This document shows, in pieces, positions 33,360 through 42,769 of a stretch of 50,448 nt of DNA (position 1 is the first letter of the stretch; each line of letters starts with the position of its first letter). Position numbers and translations under genes: made by a program. The notes under the pieces are model-generated. The model made no database searches, was not told the origin of the DNA, and was given only the letters and a program-made list of their open reading frames with translations. This stretch comes from Ruminococcus sp. (GTDB lineage: Bacteria; Bacillota; Clostridia; Oscillospirales; Ruminococcaceae). Location of the stretch: assembly GCA_015066665.1 (NCBI GenBank), contig SVNX01000018.1, positions 1 to 50,448 on the forward strand, given 5' to 3'.

Positions 33360-34770
33360 CTTCACCTCCCTTTGCTGTTTCACTCACGATGTTCTGCAGC
33401 CAGACATCGCTTCTGACCATGAAAAAGCCGATCACCACCTTGATGATCTCTGAAAACTGCACGAGGAACACCACGGCCACCACGGGAAGACTGGTGAAAT
33501 GGGCCAGCACATAGGCAAACGGAATCACCAGGGCCCATGTATAAACGCTGTCGAACAGGAATGTCACGATCGTCTTGCCGCCCGAACGCAGTGTAAAATA
33601 GGCACAATGCGAGAACGCACACAGCGGCATGACCACTGCAGAAATCAGAATCAGCTCCCGTGCCAGAGCACGGATGGTGTCGGTGGTATTATAGATCTCC
33701 GGAAAGAATCGTCCCACCGCTGCCATGATGGCGGCCATGCCGGTGCAGCATGCCACGCTGAAGAAGATCATCTTGGTGTCGGCATCGCGTGCCTCACGGA
33801 TTTTCCCCGCACCGAGATACTGTCCCACAACCACCGCAATGCTGGCACCGAGCTGGATGTAGACGATGTTGAAGAGATTGGTGATGGTCGAGGAAATATT
33901 CTGTGCGGCCACCACATCCAGACCTCTGACGGCATAGCACTGGGCAATCACAGCCATGCCCGATGCCCAGAGCATCTCATTGATCATCAGCGGCGTACCC
34001 GTCTTCAGAATGTCGAGACAGATGCGTTTCGGAATCACAGGACTGCGGTAGACGCCGGTGATGTAGGGATTCTGCTTCGGGTGGAGATGCGTCCATGCAA
34101 TGACGATGATGCACTCCGTAATGCGTGCGATAACCGTTGCAGCGGCGGCACCCTGCACACCCATCTCCGGCAGCGGCCCGATGCCGAAAATGAACAGGTA
34201 GTCGAACACCAGATTCATGCCGACCGCCACGGCACTTGCCAGCATCGGCACGAAGGTGTGGCCGGTTTCACGGATGGTATTGACATAGACCTGACACAGG
34301 CCGAATGGCAGGAGCGAAAACAGCATAATGTGGAGGTAGTCCCTGCCGTATGCCAGCGTCAGCGCAAGATCGCCCTCGGAGGTGCTTTCGTTGAGGTAGA
34401 GGGAGATCAGCGGATCGCCGGCAAAACCAAAGAGGCACAGTGCCAGCAGAACAATGACGCCGGCCGCATAGAACTTGAAGCGGAAGGCATGCTTCTGGCC
34501 GGTATAGTCCCCTTTTCCGAAGAACTGCGTACCAAAGATGCCTGCTCCGGACACGGCACCGAAGATGCAGATATTGAATACGAACATGAGCTGATTGACA
34601 ATGGCAACGCCGGACATCTGCTCGGTTCCGATACGGCCGACCATGATATTATCAAGGAAACTGACAAAGCTCGTCACGGCATTCTGCAGGATCATGGGAA
34701 GGGCAAGGGTAAGAATGCGGGTATAGAATGCACGGTCGCCGATGAAGGTGTTTTTAAATCTGGTGAACAT
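33340..34770 (-). CDS. MATE-family efflux transporter, 476 aa
   Basis: Twelve-helix cation-coupled multidrug exporter. The N-terminus LALPMILQNAVTSFVSFLDN and MVGRIGTEQMSGVAIVNQ are MATE helix-1/2 signatures, and a matching half begins near residue 250 (GTPLMINEMLWASGMAVIAQ). The start at 34770 follows AAAGGAG and a near-consensus promoter; the longer open frame upstream covers that promoter. First gene of the MATE-DUF4250-GNAT-GT2 transcript. A second, only distantly similar MATE gene lies at 36809-38188. Substrate unknown. Confidence 0.9.
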   Translation of the reverse strand: MFTRFKNTFIGDRAFYTRILTLALPMILQNAVTSFVSFLDNIMVGRIGTEQMSGVAIVNQLMFVFNICIFGAVSGAGIFGTQFFGKGDYTGQKHAFRFKFYAAGVIVLLALCLFGFAGDPLISLYLNESTSEGDLALTLAYGRDYLHIMLFSLLPFGLCQVYVNTIRETGHTFVPMLASAVAVGMNLVFDYLFIFGIGPLPEMGVQGAAAATVIARITECIIVIAWTHLHPKQNPYITGVYRSPVIPKRICLDILKTGTPLMINEMLWASGMAVIAQCYAVRGLDVVAAQNISSTITNLFNIVYIQLGASIAVVVGQYLGAGKIREARDADTKMIFFSVACCTGMAAIMAAVGRFFPEIYNTTDTIRALARELILISAVVMPLCAFSHCAYFTLRSGGKTIVTFLFDSVYTWALVIPFAYVLAHFTSLPVVAVVFLVQFSEIIKVVIGFFMVRSDVWLQNIVSETAKGGEDDEYSE

Positions 34771-34827
34771 GGGGTCTCCTTTTGCTTGTGCTGCCAAAGG
34801 GCAGCGGGGATTTCTTTCTGTCTCTCG

Positions 34828-34856
34828 ATTGTACCATATTCGCAGGATTCTGTCAA
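34828..34856 (-). promoter_or_regulatory. Promoter of the MATE-DUF4250-GNAT-GT2 operon
   Basis: Minus-strand TTGACA (34856-34851), 17-nt spacer, TACAAT (34833-34828). It stands directly after the terminator of the M6 protease gene. Confidence 0.75.
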
Positions 34857-34873
34857 GATGGCAGCCCTGCCCT

Positions 34874-34909
34874 GCAAAAAATCCCCCTGCTTTCAAAAAC
34901 AGGGGGATT
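34874..34909 (-). terminator. Intrinsic terminator after the M6 protease gene
   Basis: On the minus strand AATCCCCCTG (34909-34900), a 10-nt loop and CAGGGGGATT (34889-34880) followed by TTTT. Confidence 0.85.
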
Positions 34910-34914
34910 CGTTC

Positions 34915-36525
34915 TTACTGATTGGAGACTGTGACGCTGTACTGGCCGTTTACCAGATCACCGACGGTAATGGTCACGCCGGGATTGATGGATTCGTTTT
35001 CACTGCTGTCATACCAGCCAAAGCCGGATGTACCGCTGCCGATGACGCTGCCGGTCGTGAAGACACCCTGACCATCGCCGACAAGGCGGATCAGACGGAT
35101 GCCGTCATCATTGCCGCCGCAGAATTCAGAGCCGTTCTGGTACTTGAGATAGGTATACCAGTAATCACGCTGGAGATCGGCCTTGACATGGAATACACGC
35201 ACGCCCTCGGAGACCTTCTGCCACCAGCTCATATCTCTGTTAATGCCGCTGTTGTTGTCATCGTCCGTGATGTATTCAATCATGAAGTACTCGGAAAAGA
35301 ACTGACCGTCCAGTGTGCCGTAGGGGATGATGACACAGTTGCCCTGATCTGTCTGGGCACTGTTCAGCAGGAAGGTCTGGCTGCCCGCACTGCTGTCATA
35401 AACCTGTACCTGATCTCGGCGGTACCAGCCCAGCATGAGCTTGGAGAAGCAGCCGAAATCGGAGTAAGCATCCACGTCCATCAGCTCCTGTCCGGCATCG
35501 CCGTGGAAGGCTTCATAATCATTCGAGCTGTAGAGGTAGTAGTCCGGCAGACCCATGCAGTGGCCCATCTCGTGGAGATAGCTGCTGACGAAGTTCTTGT
35601 AGTCACCGGTGGAAATGATCTCGGCATTGCCCGTGATGAGATGGCCAAGATTCTTGCCGTCAACGGCATAATACGGATCGCCGAAGCCGCCGGCACACGG
35701 CCACCATGCATCGTCGCCCGCTGCGGTGGGTACGGTGATGAGCGTCGCATCAATCTTGCCGTCGCCGTCGCCGTCATACTGGCTGAAGTCCACGCTGTCC
35801 TTGAACGCCTCGTAGCATTCCTCCACGATCTTTACCTTGTCATTGTCGTAAACAGCCTGATTTTCCTTTGCTGTGTAGCGGAAAACTGTGCCGTTCAGAT
35901 CCAGTGCGCCCTTGGACGATCTTGCATAGAAAGCGCTCATGCTCTCGAACGGATAGCAGGCACTGGCCGGATTCTCTTCACCAAAGGCCATCTGCTCGAT
36001 CTGCTCCGCTGTAAAATCCGTGGTGTAGCGGCAGTCGGGGAAATCCACATAGAAGATGACGAGATTGCCCGTACCCTGTGACGGAAGACCGGCATCCACC
36101 TCAGCAATGGGGGCGTCATAGAAAGCTTCTGTCGATTGAATCGGCGGTTCTGTCGGCTCAGTTGAGGGTTCTGTCGGTTCGGTCGAAGGTTCTGTCGGTT
36201 CCGTGGACGGTTCCGTCACATCTGCCCACAGCTCAAACTGCTCGCCTCTCAAAACACAGCGTTTGAGGATGCCAAGGTCAATGCCGTTGACCTTGTTGTC
36301 ATCGTTCATGTCAGCAAAGCGTGCGGCTGTTTCATTGGGCAGCACGTCCAGTGCAAGAATGTTGCGCTGAAGCATGACGATGTCCACAACGGACACGCTG
36401 CCGTCCTGGTTGATGTCGCCGCGGTAGCCGATGGACTGCCATTCAGCAGCAGCCTCCAGACCCATCATCGATGCGGTCATGGCAGCCGTCAGCAATGCAC
36501 CGGCTGCAATTTTTCTCATTTTCAT
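34915..36525 (-). CDS. Dockerin-bearing M6-family metalloprotease, 536 aa
   Basis: Secreted zinc protease. A signal peptide (1-27) precedes a dockerin (about 34-95) with two calcium-loop repeats (GDINQDGSVSVVDIVMLQRN and ADMNDDNKVNGIDLGILKR), a Thr-Glu-Pro-Ser repeat linker (104-128) and the catalytic domain. The site HEMGHCMGLPD (His318, Glu319, His322, with Asp328 after the Gly) is the M6/immune-inhibitor-A zinc signature. A calcium-like loop YDGDGDGKIDAT lies at 250-261. The dockerin would bring a protease into a cellulosome-like assembly. It has its own promoter and terminator. Confidence 0.9.
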   Translation of the reverse strand: MKMRKIAAGALLTAAMTASMMGLEAAAEWQSIGYRGDINQDGSVSVVDIVMLQRNILALDVLPNETAARFADMNDDNKVNGIDLGILKRCVLRGEQFELWADVTEPSTEPTEPSTEPTEPSTEPTEPPIQSTEAFYDAPIAEVDAGLPSQGTGNLVIFYVDFPDCRYTTDFTAEQIEQMAFGEENPASACYPFESMSAFYARSSKGALDLNGTVFRYTAKENQAVYDNDKVKIVEECYEAFKDSVDFSQYDGDGDGKIDATLITVPTAAGDDAWWPCAGGFGDPYYAVDGKNLGHLITGNAEIISTGDYKNFVSSYLHEMGHCMGLPDYYLYSSNDYEAFHGDAGQELMDVDAYSDFGCFSKLMLGWYRRDQVQVYDSSAGSQTFLLNSAQTDQGNCVIIPYGTLDGQFFSEYFMIEYITDDDNNSGINRDMSWWQKVSEGVRVFHVKADLQRDYWYTYLKYQNGSEFCGGNDDGIRLIRLVGDGQGVFTTGSVIGSGTSGFGWYDSSENESINPGVTITVGDLVNGQYSVTVSNQ

Positions 36526-36575
36526 ACAAAATTCCTCCCATATTCCAAAACATTTTGGATGTTTTTACGTTTACT

Positions 36576-36604
36576 ATTATATCTCAGCTTCATTATTTTT
36601 TCAA
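36576..36604 (-). promoter_or_regulatory. Promoter of the M6 protease gene
   Basis: Minus-strand TTGAAA (36604-36599), 17-nt spacer, TATAAT (36581-36576). The leader then holds the inverted repeat CCAAAA/TTTTGG (36545-36556). The rest of 36605-36746 shows no gene. Confidence 0.68.
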
Positions 36605-36746
36605 GCATCATCCATGTTTTTGTCATAATGTCGTACAAAAAACGCAATTTCATATTCTACAGCGCCTCCCGTGTCCGGCAAAAATGCTAAAACATTGTTC
36701 CAATATTTGTGAAAACCCACTGGAATGTCGAATTTTCGTCCATCAA

Positions 36747-36775
36747 TTGACTTTTACACATAAAAGGTATACAAT
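36747..36775 (+). promoter_or_regulatory. Promoter of the second MATE gene
   Basis: TTGACT (36747-36752), 17-nt spacer, TACAAT (36770-36775). Confidence 0.7.
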
Positions 36776-36808
36776 AGATTAGGAATCAAACAAATAAGGA
36801 GAATCATC

Positions 36809-38188
36809 ATGCAGGACAAAACCACAGAGCTTTTCCGGAGCGCATCCGTCCCGCGCGCTGTCATCAGTAATATCATCCCCTCCATCATCAGCATGCTCAT
36901 GGTGCTGCTGTACAATCTGGCGGATACCTACTTCATCGGTCAGACCAAGGATGCCTTCAAGGTTGCGGCCGTTTCCGTAGCAACACCGGCGTTTCTGATC
37001 TTCATGGCCGTGGGCATGCTCTTCGGCATCGGCGGCACATCTCTGATCTCCCGTACCCTGGGCAAGGGCGATCACGAGAAGGCAAAGTGCATCTCTTCCT
37101 TCTGCTTCTGGACGGGACTCGTCTGCGGCATTCTGTCCATGGCGGGCATCTGGATTTTTTCACGCCCCATCTGCCTGCTCATTGGTGCAAGTGCGGACAC
37201 ACTCGACTATACAATGCAGTATCTGAACATCGTGAGTCTTTCCATCCCCTTCCTGATCGTCAGCAACAGCTTCAGCCACATCATCCGCTCCGAGGGCCGT
37301 GCAAAGACCGCCATGGCGGGCATGATCATCGGCAATCTCATCAACATTGTCTTTGACCCCATCTTGATCCTCTGGTTTGACTGGGGCGTTGCGGGCGCAG
37401 CAGTTGCAACCGTTCTGGGAAATCTGTTCTCCGCTGTGTTCTACCTGTCGCATCTGCTCTCCAAAAAATCCATGCTCTCCATACGGCCCCGTGACTACCG
37501 GATCGGAAACGGCATTGCCACGGGCGTACTCGCCATCGGCATTCCCGCCTCCCTCAACAGCATTCTCATGAGTGTTTCGAACATTGTCATCAACAATTTC
37601 ATGGGTGATCACGGCGACATGGCCGTGGCGGGACTTGGCGTTGCCATGAAGGTGAACATGATCGTGGTGATGCTGCTGATCGGTCTTGGCAGCGGCATTC
37701 AGCCCCTGCTCGGCTACTGCTTCGGCGCACGGAATAAGGAGCGCTACATGGCCGTGCTGAAGTTCTCACTCTGCCTTGCATTCGGGCTGAGTGCTGTGAT
37801 GACAGTCATCTGCTACGCATTCGCAGGCCCCCTGGTCACGGCCTTCCTCGATGACCAGAACGCCTATGATTTCAGCATGTCCTTTGCCCGCATCTACATC
37901 TATTCCGGCCCCGTGATCGGCATTCTCTTTGTGATGATCAATGCCATTCAGTCCACGGGTGCAGCACTCCCCTCACTGATCCTGTCCATCAGCCGTCAGG
38001 GCATTCTGTACATCCCGATTCTGCTGATCTTCAACAGCTTCCACACGCCCCGCATGCTGGCGATGGCGCAGCCCACCACGGATTATCTGGCCGCTGCACT
38101 CGCCTGTGTGCTCTTTGCCATCACCATCCGGAAATATTTCCGAAGTCCCGAATTTGCAAATCCTACACCGAAAAACGAAACGGCATGA
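36809..38188 (+). CDS. MATE-family efflux transporter, 459 aa
   Basis: Twelve-helix exporter of the MepA-like branch. Helix 1 (AVISNIIPSIISMLMVLLYN) leads into the ADTYFIGQT-type motif; the second half repeats it near residue 240 (IGIPASLNSILMSVSNIVIN). KGDHEKAKCISS and YCFGARNKERY are conserved MATE loops. The gene has AAGGAG 8 nt before its ATG, its own promoter and terminator, and so is a single-gene unit. Substrate unknown. Confidence 0.9.
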   Translation: MQDKTTELFRSASVPRAVISNIIPSIISMLMVLLYNLADTYFIGQTKDAFKVAAVSVATPAFLIFMAVGMLFGIGGTSLISRTLGKGDHEKAKCISSFCFWTGLVCGILSMAGIWIFSRPICLLIGASADTLDYTMQYLNIVSLSIPFLIVSNSFSHIIRSEGRAKTAMAGMIIGNLINIVFDPILILWFDWGVAGAAVATVLGNLFSAVFYLSHLLSKKSMLSIRPRDYRIGNGIATGVLAIGIPASLNSILMSVSNIVINNFMGDHGDMAVAGLGVAMKVNMIVVMLLIGLGSGIQPLLGYCFGARNKERYMAVLKFSLCLAFGLSAVMTVICYAFAGPLVTAFLDDQNAYDFSMSFARIYIYSGPVIGILFVMINAIQSTGAALPSLILSISRQGILYIPILLIFNSFHTPRMLAMAQPTTDYLAAALACVLFAITIRKYFRSPEFANPTPKNETA

Positions 38189-38227
38189 CAAAAAGCTGTG
38201 TTCCCTAAACGGGAGCACAGCTCTTTT
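38189..38227 (+). terminator. Intrinsic terminator after second MATE gene
   Basis: AAAAAGCTGTGTTCCC pairs with GGGAGCACAGCT-CTTTTT (stem 38189-38220, 5-nt loop), ending in a T-run. 38228-38349 shows no gene. Confidence 0.8.
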
Positions 38228-38349
38228 TGTATTGTCCGGTGATGCGGAGCATGCGATCTGCCGGCAGACATTTACAGGCACACGCCATTCATTTTTGACC
38301 ACAGCATAGTGACTTCACCGCCGTTGCCTCCGGGGCAAATTACTTAAAC

Positions 38350-39735
38350 CTACATTCTCTCACTGATCATAATCTCCATTCGCCCCTGAATCGCTTTTGC
38401 TACCTCTTCTGCGGTGCGTTCACCGGCAAAGAGGGCTTTCACTTCATTTTCGATGATGTTATGTGCTGCTTTGTCAATTGGTGAATTCATTCGGTTGAGT
38501 GAGCCAATCAATATAAGTAATTGATCATACTCCGCTTGTGTCAGGTAACCAAGATCATATTCCTTTTCCCCAGCTGTGACGGGACGTGACTCACCCTGAT
38601 GAGAAAGCTGTTCATCTGCCATTCTTTGAAATGCGGCATTGTTGATTGGAAAACCATATTCCTCAACATCACTGCCATCATGAATGGCATTATTGTTTGC
38701 CTGTACATCCTCATTAAGCATATAACTGATAAATTCCCATGCGCCCTCCTGTACTGACGGATGCGCCGCCGCACAGATGCTGTAGCGTTTGCGCAGGGTA
38801 TCCACAAATGAACCCAATCCATTCTCTGAGGGATAACCCACAAAAACAGTATCTTCATCTGTGCATCTTTGAAATTTATCAAAACCATTGAAAGAGTAGC
38901 TATGCAAAAAATAAACTGTATCCCAATCGGGTTGTAGCTTTTCTTTTGTTTCCGGAAACTGGTTACAAAATTCAAGAAGTGCTATAAATTCAGGAGAATC
39001 AAAGGAACAACTACCGTTTTTATAATCTACAAAAGATCCTAAATTACTGCGAACAAGTGACATATATACAAGCCACTGATTTGTATTATTACAGAAAAAA
39101 GTGCCTTCTGGCATCTGCTCCCAATGTGTAATCAATTCATCGAGAGTCCAGTTCTCTTTTGTGCCGACATAATCACTTTTTCCACACATTGTTTCAATCC
39201 CAAAATACAGCGGCATCTGATAAAGCTTTCCGCCATTCTCATGAATCTCCAGCACATGGGTGTTGAGTTCTGAACGTGAAATGCCCGAATCACCGTCAAG
39301 GAAAGTATACAGATCGACAAACGCCCCTTTCTCCGACAAAATATCATAATTGCTCAGATCATAGAAAGAGTAATCCATCACAACATCAACGTTCTCTCCC
39401 TGCATAACATCCATCAACAGTCGCATATCTGCTGTCTGGAGTCCACCGCTTTCATCCTTTCCCATCACAGCCTGTGCATAAATCACTGGTTCAACATGAT
39501 AGCCGTTGTCCATTTCGTTGAATGAATCCATTGCAGTCCGCAGTTCTATTGGAAGATATTCTGTTTCATCCGCTGCAATTCGTATGAGAATATCGCCGTT
39601 TTCATTTGTCAGAACGGGGACTTGTTCGGAAATAACGCCATCAGTATTTTCAGAATAATCCCCCCCTGCATCACCTTGACATGCAGTGAACATAAATAGC
39701 GCAGCCGCTATACACAGATAAACCAATTTGTTCAT
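38350..39735 (-). CDS. Extracellular solute-binding lipoprotein, 461 aa
   Basis: Probable substrate receptor of an ABC importer. The signal peptide ends in the lipobox FTAC (Cys19). The mature part has the layout of family 1 sugar-binding proteins: DILIRIAADE, then FVDLYTFLDGDSGIS, GGKLYQMPLYFGIETM and VQEGAWEFISYMLNEDVQ. Its codons and third positions are clearly richer in A and T than those of the four genes upstream, and Asn, Asp and Tyr are frequent, hinting at a separate origin. It follows the MacB-core-like gene by 30 nt with an AAGGA site. Confidence 0.83.
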   Translation of the reverse strand: MNKLVYLCIAAALFMFTACQGDAGGDYSENTDGVISEQVPVLTNENGDILIRIAADETEYLPIELRTAMDSFNEMDNGYHVEPVIYAQAVMGKDESGGLQTADMRLLMDVMQGENVDVVMDYSFYDLSNYDILSEKGAFVDLYTFLDGDSGISRSELNTHVLEIHENGGKLYQMPLYFGIETMCGKSDYVGTKENWTLDELITHWEQMPEGTFFCNNTNQWLVYMSLVRSNLGSFVDYKNGSCSFDSPEFIALLEFCNQFPETKEKLQPDWDTVYFLHSYSFNGFDKFQRCTDEDTVFVGYPSENGLGSFVDTLRKRYSICAAAHPSVQEGAWEFISYMLNEDVQANNNAIHDGSDVEEYGFPINNAAFQRMADEQLSHQGESRPVTAGEKEYDLGYLTQAEYDQLLILIGSLNRMNSPIDKAAHNIIENEVKALFAGERTAEEVAKAIQGRMEIMISERM

Positions 39736-39765
39736 GAGTGAATCCTTTCTGAATATATTCGATTT

Positions 39766-40830
39766 CTATGTTTCATCCTCCTCCGTCCGGATCAATGAAC
39801 GATAGCGCTGACGATAGGCCTCGGTTTTCTTCCGGATAAAGCCATTCACAAGCTGATAGCCCTTCCACAGGAGCCACAGCAGGTACAATGCCGGATAAGC
39901 CAGCAGAAGCAGCTGCACCGGCAGCAGCAGGGCACGGTCAAAATCTATGATGCGTGCCGCATTTTCCCAATGCGGATAGGCAATCGGCTCGGCCACGGTC
40001 ACCGCTTCGTGCAGATGCGTCAGCTGCTGCCATGTTTCCCCGAAGCTGCTGCGGGACGTATTGTTCCGGATCTGTACGCCCGGACGCTTCACCACCGCAT
40101 CCATCAGACCGGCGGCAAAATTCCGCACAGGATCGGGCAGCACGGCCTCATAGCACTGAACCGCTGCCCGCTGTCCCGTTTCCGCCTGCCAGTCCTCATA
40201 CAGCCGGAACGGCATATAAAGCCGCGGCTCCCCGCCATAGGCCTGCGCCGATGCATAATCCGAGGGCGGTTCCACAACGCCTGCCACAACGCAGCGTTTG
40301 CCGTTCACAATGACCGTCATGCCGGCTGCATCCGATGAGCCGAACAATGCCCATGAGAGCGTCTCATCGAGCACCACTCTGTCAGTCATCAGGTCATCCT
40401 CCGTGATGGCACTGCCATCGAGGAAACGCCAGTCATGCAGCAGGAAGAAGTCCCCGCCCACGGCTACAGCCATCGCTGCCGTGCCCGCAGGGCGGGTGCC
40501 CTCGGCTGTGAGCGTGCCGACCTGCGTACTGTAGGCATCGTACCAGATGCGTGCGTCTTCCTGTGCGGGGGCAAGGGACGCCGCAACGAGGGAGGCATCC
40601 ATCATCTCACGAAGCGGTTCGATCTCCTCCGGCAGCATCGCAGCATCCTCGCCGAAAAACGCACTGAACTGGGAATAGGACAGATCCCGTGTTCCCTCCC
40701 ATCGTTCTGCTGCAAACTGATCGGACGGAAGCCTTGCAAGATGTCGGCTCACGCCCGTCAGCAGCCCCGATGCCGCAAGCATGCCCGCTGCCACGATCAG
40801 GCAGACAAGCTGTTTTTTGCGTAATTTCAT
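39766..40830 (-). CDS. MacB periplasmic-core-like membrane protein, 354 aa
   Basis: One N-terminal helix (about 8-26), a large extracytoplasmic domain (about 35-295) resembling the MacB/FtsX core domain (segments such as FLDGSAITEDDLMTDRVVLDE and VIVNGKRCVVAGVVEPP), one more hydrophobic segment (about 300-325) and a basic tail. A proper FtsX permease would have four helices; the FtsX helices are missing, so this is probably an accessory subunit and not a permease alone. It lies 4 nt after the HlyD-like gene, which suggests they act together. Confidence 0.72.
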   Translation of the reverse strand: MKLRKKQLVCLIVAAGMLAASGLLTGVSRHLARLPSDQFAAERWEGTRDLSYSQFSAFFGEDAAMLPEEIEPLREMMDASLVAASLAPAQEDARIWYDAYSTQVGTLTAEGTRPAGTAAMAVAVGGDFFLLHDWRFLDGSAITEDDLMTDRVVLDETLSWALFGSSDAAGMTVIVNGKRCVVAGVVEPPSDYASAQAYGGEPRLYMPFRLYEDWQAETGQRAAVQCYEAVLPDPVRNFAAGLMDAVVKRPGVQIRNNTSRSSFGETWQQLTHLHEAVTVAEPIAYPHWENAARIIDFDRALLLPVQLLLLAYPALYLLWLLWKGYQLVNGFIRKKTEAYRQRYRSLIRTEEDET

Positions 40831-40834
40831 GGCA

Positions 40835-42718
40835 TCAGTCCTCCATCCGGATCTGCATGCCGTTCTTCAGCGGTGACTCCGATGCGGTAATGACGTATTC
40901 ATTCCGGCTCAGCTCACCCTGCACGGCACAGTAAATTTCATCCGAAGCCTGAATGGTCACGCCCACTCTGCGGGCGGTATAACGATTGCCGAGCGGCGTG
41001 CTCTTCACCTGCACGGTCATGACGAACTTGCCGTCGCTGTCCTCCATGATGGCACTGCAGGGCACCACGCAGTCATACATGGCACTTGAACCTGTGACCG
41101 AGACGGAAAGACTCTGACCGACAGTCACATTTCTGCCCTCGATGAGGAAGGTCAGCACACGGTCGGTACTGTTCGGATTCTCAATGTCCGCCTTGATGCT
41201 CTGGAGGAAGGCTTTGGTGCCGTTGTAGGAATCGTTGGTCTCGGCCTCCATGCCGATCTTGAGGATGCGTGCCTGTTCTGCACTCACACGGCACTGCATT
41301 GCATAGCCCGAATCAGTCAGCGTCACAACAGCAATGGTCTCACCGTCCATGACGGTTTCACCGGCGGCATAGTTCACGCTGCTGACAACGCCGTCATGCT
41401 TGCTGATTACAGTCAGCGTGCCGCTGTTCTTCCGCAGCTCTTCCAGTTCGGTTCTCTGCTTGTCAATGGCATCCTGCTGGCTCTGCAGTTCAAGGCGGTT
41501 CATCTCCTGCGTCAGGGCGTCATTTTTCTTGGTTTCAGTCAGAGCCAGCAGCTGTGACTGAAGGTTGCGCTCCTGCATCTTCACCTGCTCCTCCAGTGCT
41601 GAAAGATCAGCCATATTCTGCCCTTCATAGGCGGATACAGTCTGGCCGGCGTTCTGCATTTCAATGGTGTATTCTGCAATCATCTCCGCAAAACTGGCAG
41701 AAGCTTCTGCATAGTAGCTGTCAAACTTCTCCTGGGCTGCCGCCTGGGCGGACTGTCTCCCCCGGAGCCATGTGGCAGCCTGCTCGGCTTCCTGTTCCAG
41801 CGCAACGATCTCATCAAGCACATCGGCTGCCGCCTGTGCATCCTGCTGCGCATACTGCCACGCTGTCTCAGCATCCTCCATGGCACGGCGGAGGGTCAGA
41901 TCGCTGCTGCTCGCCTCATAATCCTCCTTTGCACGGAGATAAGCGGTCTCTTTTTCCGCTGCAATGCGTTCAAGATTCTGCACTGTAAGTGCCTGCGCTG
42001 CGGAGCTGACAGTGATCTTTGCCGCTACAGCATCATAAGCCGCCTGTGCCTCGGCGGTTTCAGCGGCCGCGGCATCCAGTGCTGCCTTGTACGTTTCCAT
42101 GCCGCTGCGGACGCTTTCGTGGAGAACAGCGTAATTTCCACTCTCCAGAGCAGCCTGCCAGCCCTGGACTGTGGCGATCTTATTCGTACATTCGGTCACG
42201 GCATTACGGGCGATGTCATATTGCAGCTTTGTGATGCCGCCCTGATTTCTCGCTGCATTCAGCTTATCGATCGCATCCTGCAGATCCTGACGGGCATTGG
42301 CGATGTCCTGATTCTGTACCGCATAATCGGGTACGGCTGTGAGCAGTGCCTTCTGATAGGCAAGCTCCGCATCACGCAGCATGGTTTCCGCTGCCTTCAC
42401 CTCGGCATCACCGCCGGCCTCAAGTACGCAGAAGGTCTCCCCCGCCTTGATCTTGTCACCCGGCTTGAAGGCAATGCTCTCGACCACGCGTGTGCCCTCG
42501 GCCACGATCTCATAGGTCTGATTGGCGGTGACAAGACCCGAGGCACGCACCTGTTCGGTGATCGTTCCCGAGCTTGCGTACTGTGCCGCCACGATGGGCA
42601 GGCTGTAGTTCATGATCGTATTCGAGCAGAATGTCAGCACGAGCAGAACGGCCAGAAAAATGATCAGTATCGTTTTGATGCGTTCCTTGCGGCTCGCTTT
42701 GTTTTCATTTTCATTCAT
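40835..42718 (-). CDS. HlyD-family adaptor protein, 627 aa
   Basis: Membrane-anchored efflux-adaptor-like protein. A single helix (about 15-38) is followed by a half lipoyl/barrel-sandwich segment (TSGTITEQVRASGLV; FCVLEAGGDAEVKAAETML), a very long Ala/Glu/Gln-rich coiled coil (about 95-440), the returning half (LTVISKHDGVVSSVNYAAGE) and beta-barrel domains to the C-terminus. The start at 42718 has AGGAGG 8 nt upstream; an open frame of 15 more codons lacks one. In monoderm bacteria such proteins pair with MacB-like transporters; here the partner may be the gene 4 nt downstream. It sits after two sugar permeases, which is odd. Confidence 0.85.
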   Translation of the reverse strand: MNENENKASRKERIKTILIIFLAVLLVLTFCSNTIMNYSLPIVAAQYASSGTITEQVRASGLVTANQTYEIVAEGTRVVESIAFKPGDKIKAGETFCVLEAGGDAEVKAAETMLRDAELAYQKALLTAVPDYAVQNQDIANARQDLQDAIDKLNAARNQGGITKLQYDIARNAVTECTNKIATVQGWQAALESGNYAVLHESVRSGMETYKAALDAAAAETAEAQAAYDAVAAKITVSSAAQALTVQNLERIAAEKETAYLRAKEDYEASSSDLTLRRAMEDAETAWQYAQQDAQAAADVLDEIVALEQEAEQAATWLRGRQSAQAAAQEKFDSYYAEASASFAEMIAEYTIEMQNAGQTVSAYEGQNMADLSALEEQVKMQERNLQSQLLALTETKKNDALTQEMNRLELQSQQDAIDKQRTELEELRKNSGTLTVISKHDGVVSSVNYAAGETVMDGETIAVVTLTDSGYAMQCRVSAEQARILKIGMEAETNDSYNGTKAFLQSIKADIENPNSTDRVLTFLIEGRNVTVGQSLSVSVTGSSAMYDCVVPCSAIMEDSDGKFVMTVQVKSTPLGNRYTARRVGVTIQASDEIYCAVQGELSRNEYVITASESPLKNGMQIRMED

Positions 42719-42769
42719 ATATGTATCCTCCTGTATTTGATCGCATGGATGCATTTCATTCAAAAGTCA

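Noticed and set aside
33499-36081. 860-codon open frame on the plus strand
   Set aside because: It runs antisense across two clear genes (MATE transporter and M6 protease) and their promoter and terminator.
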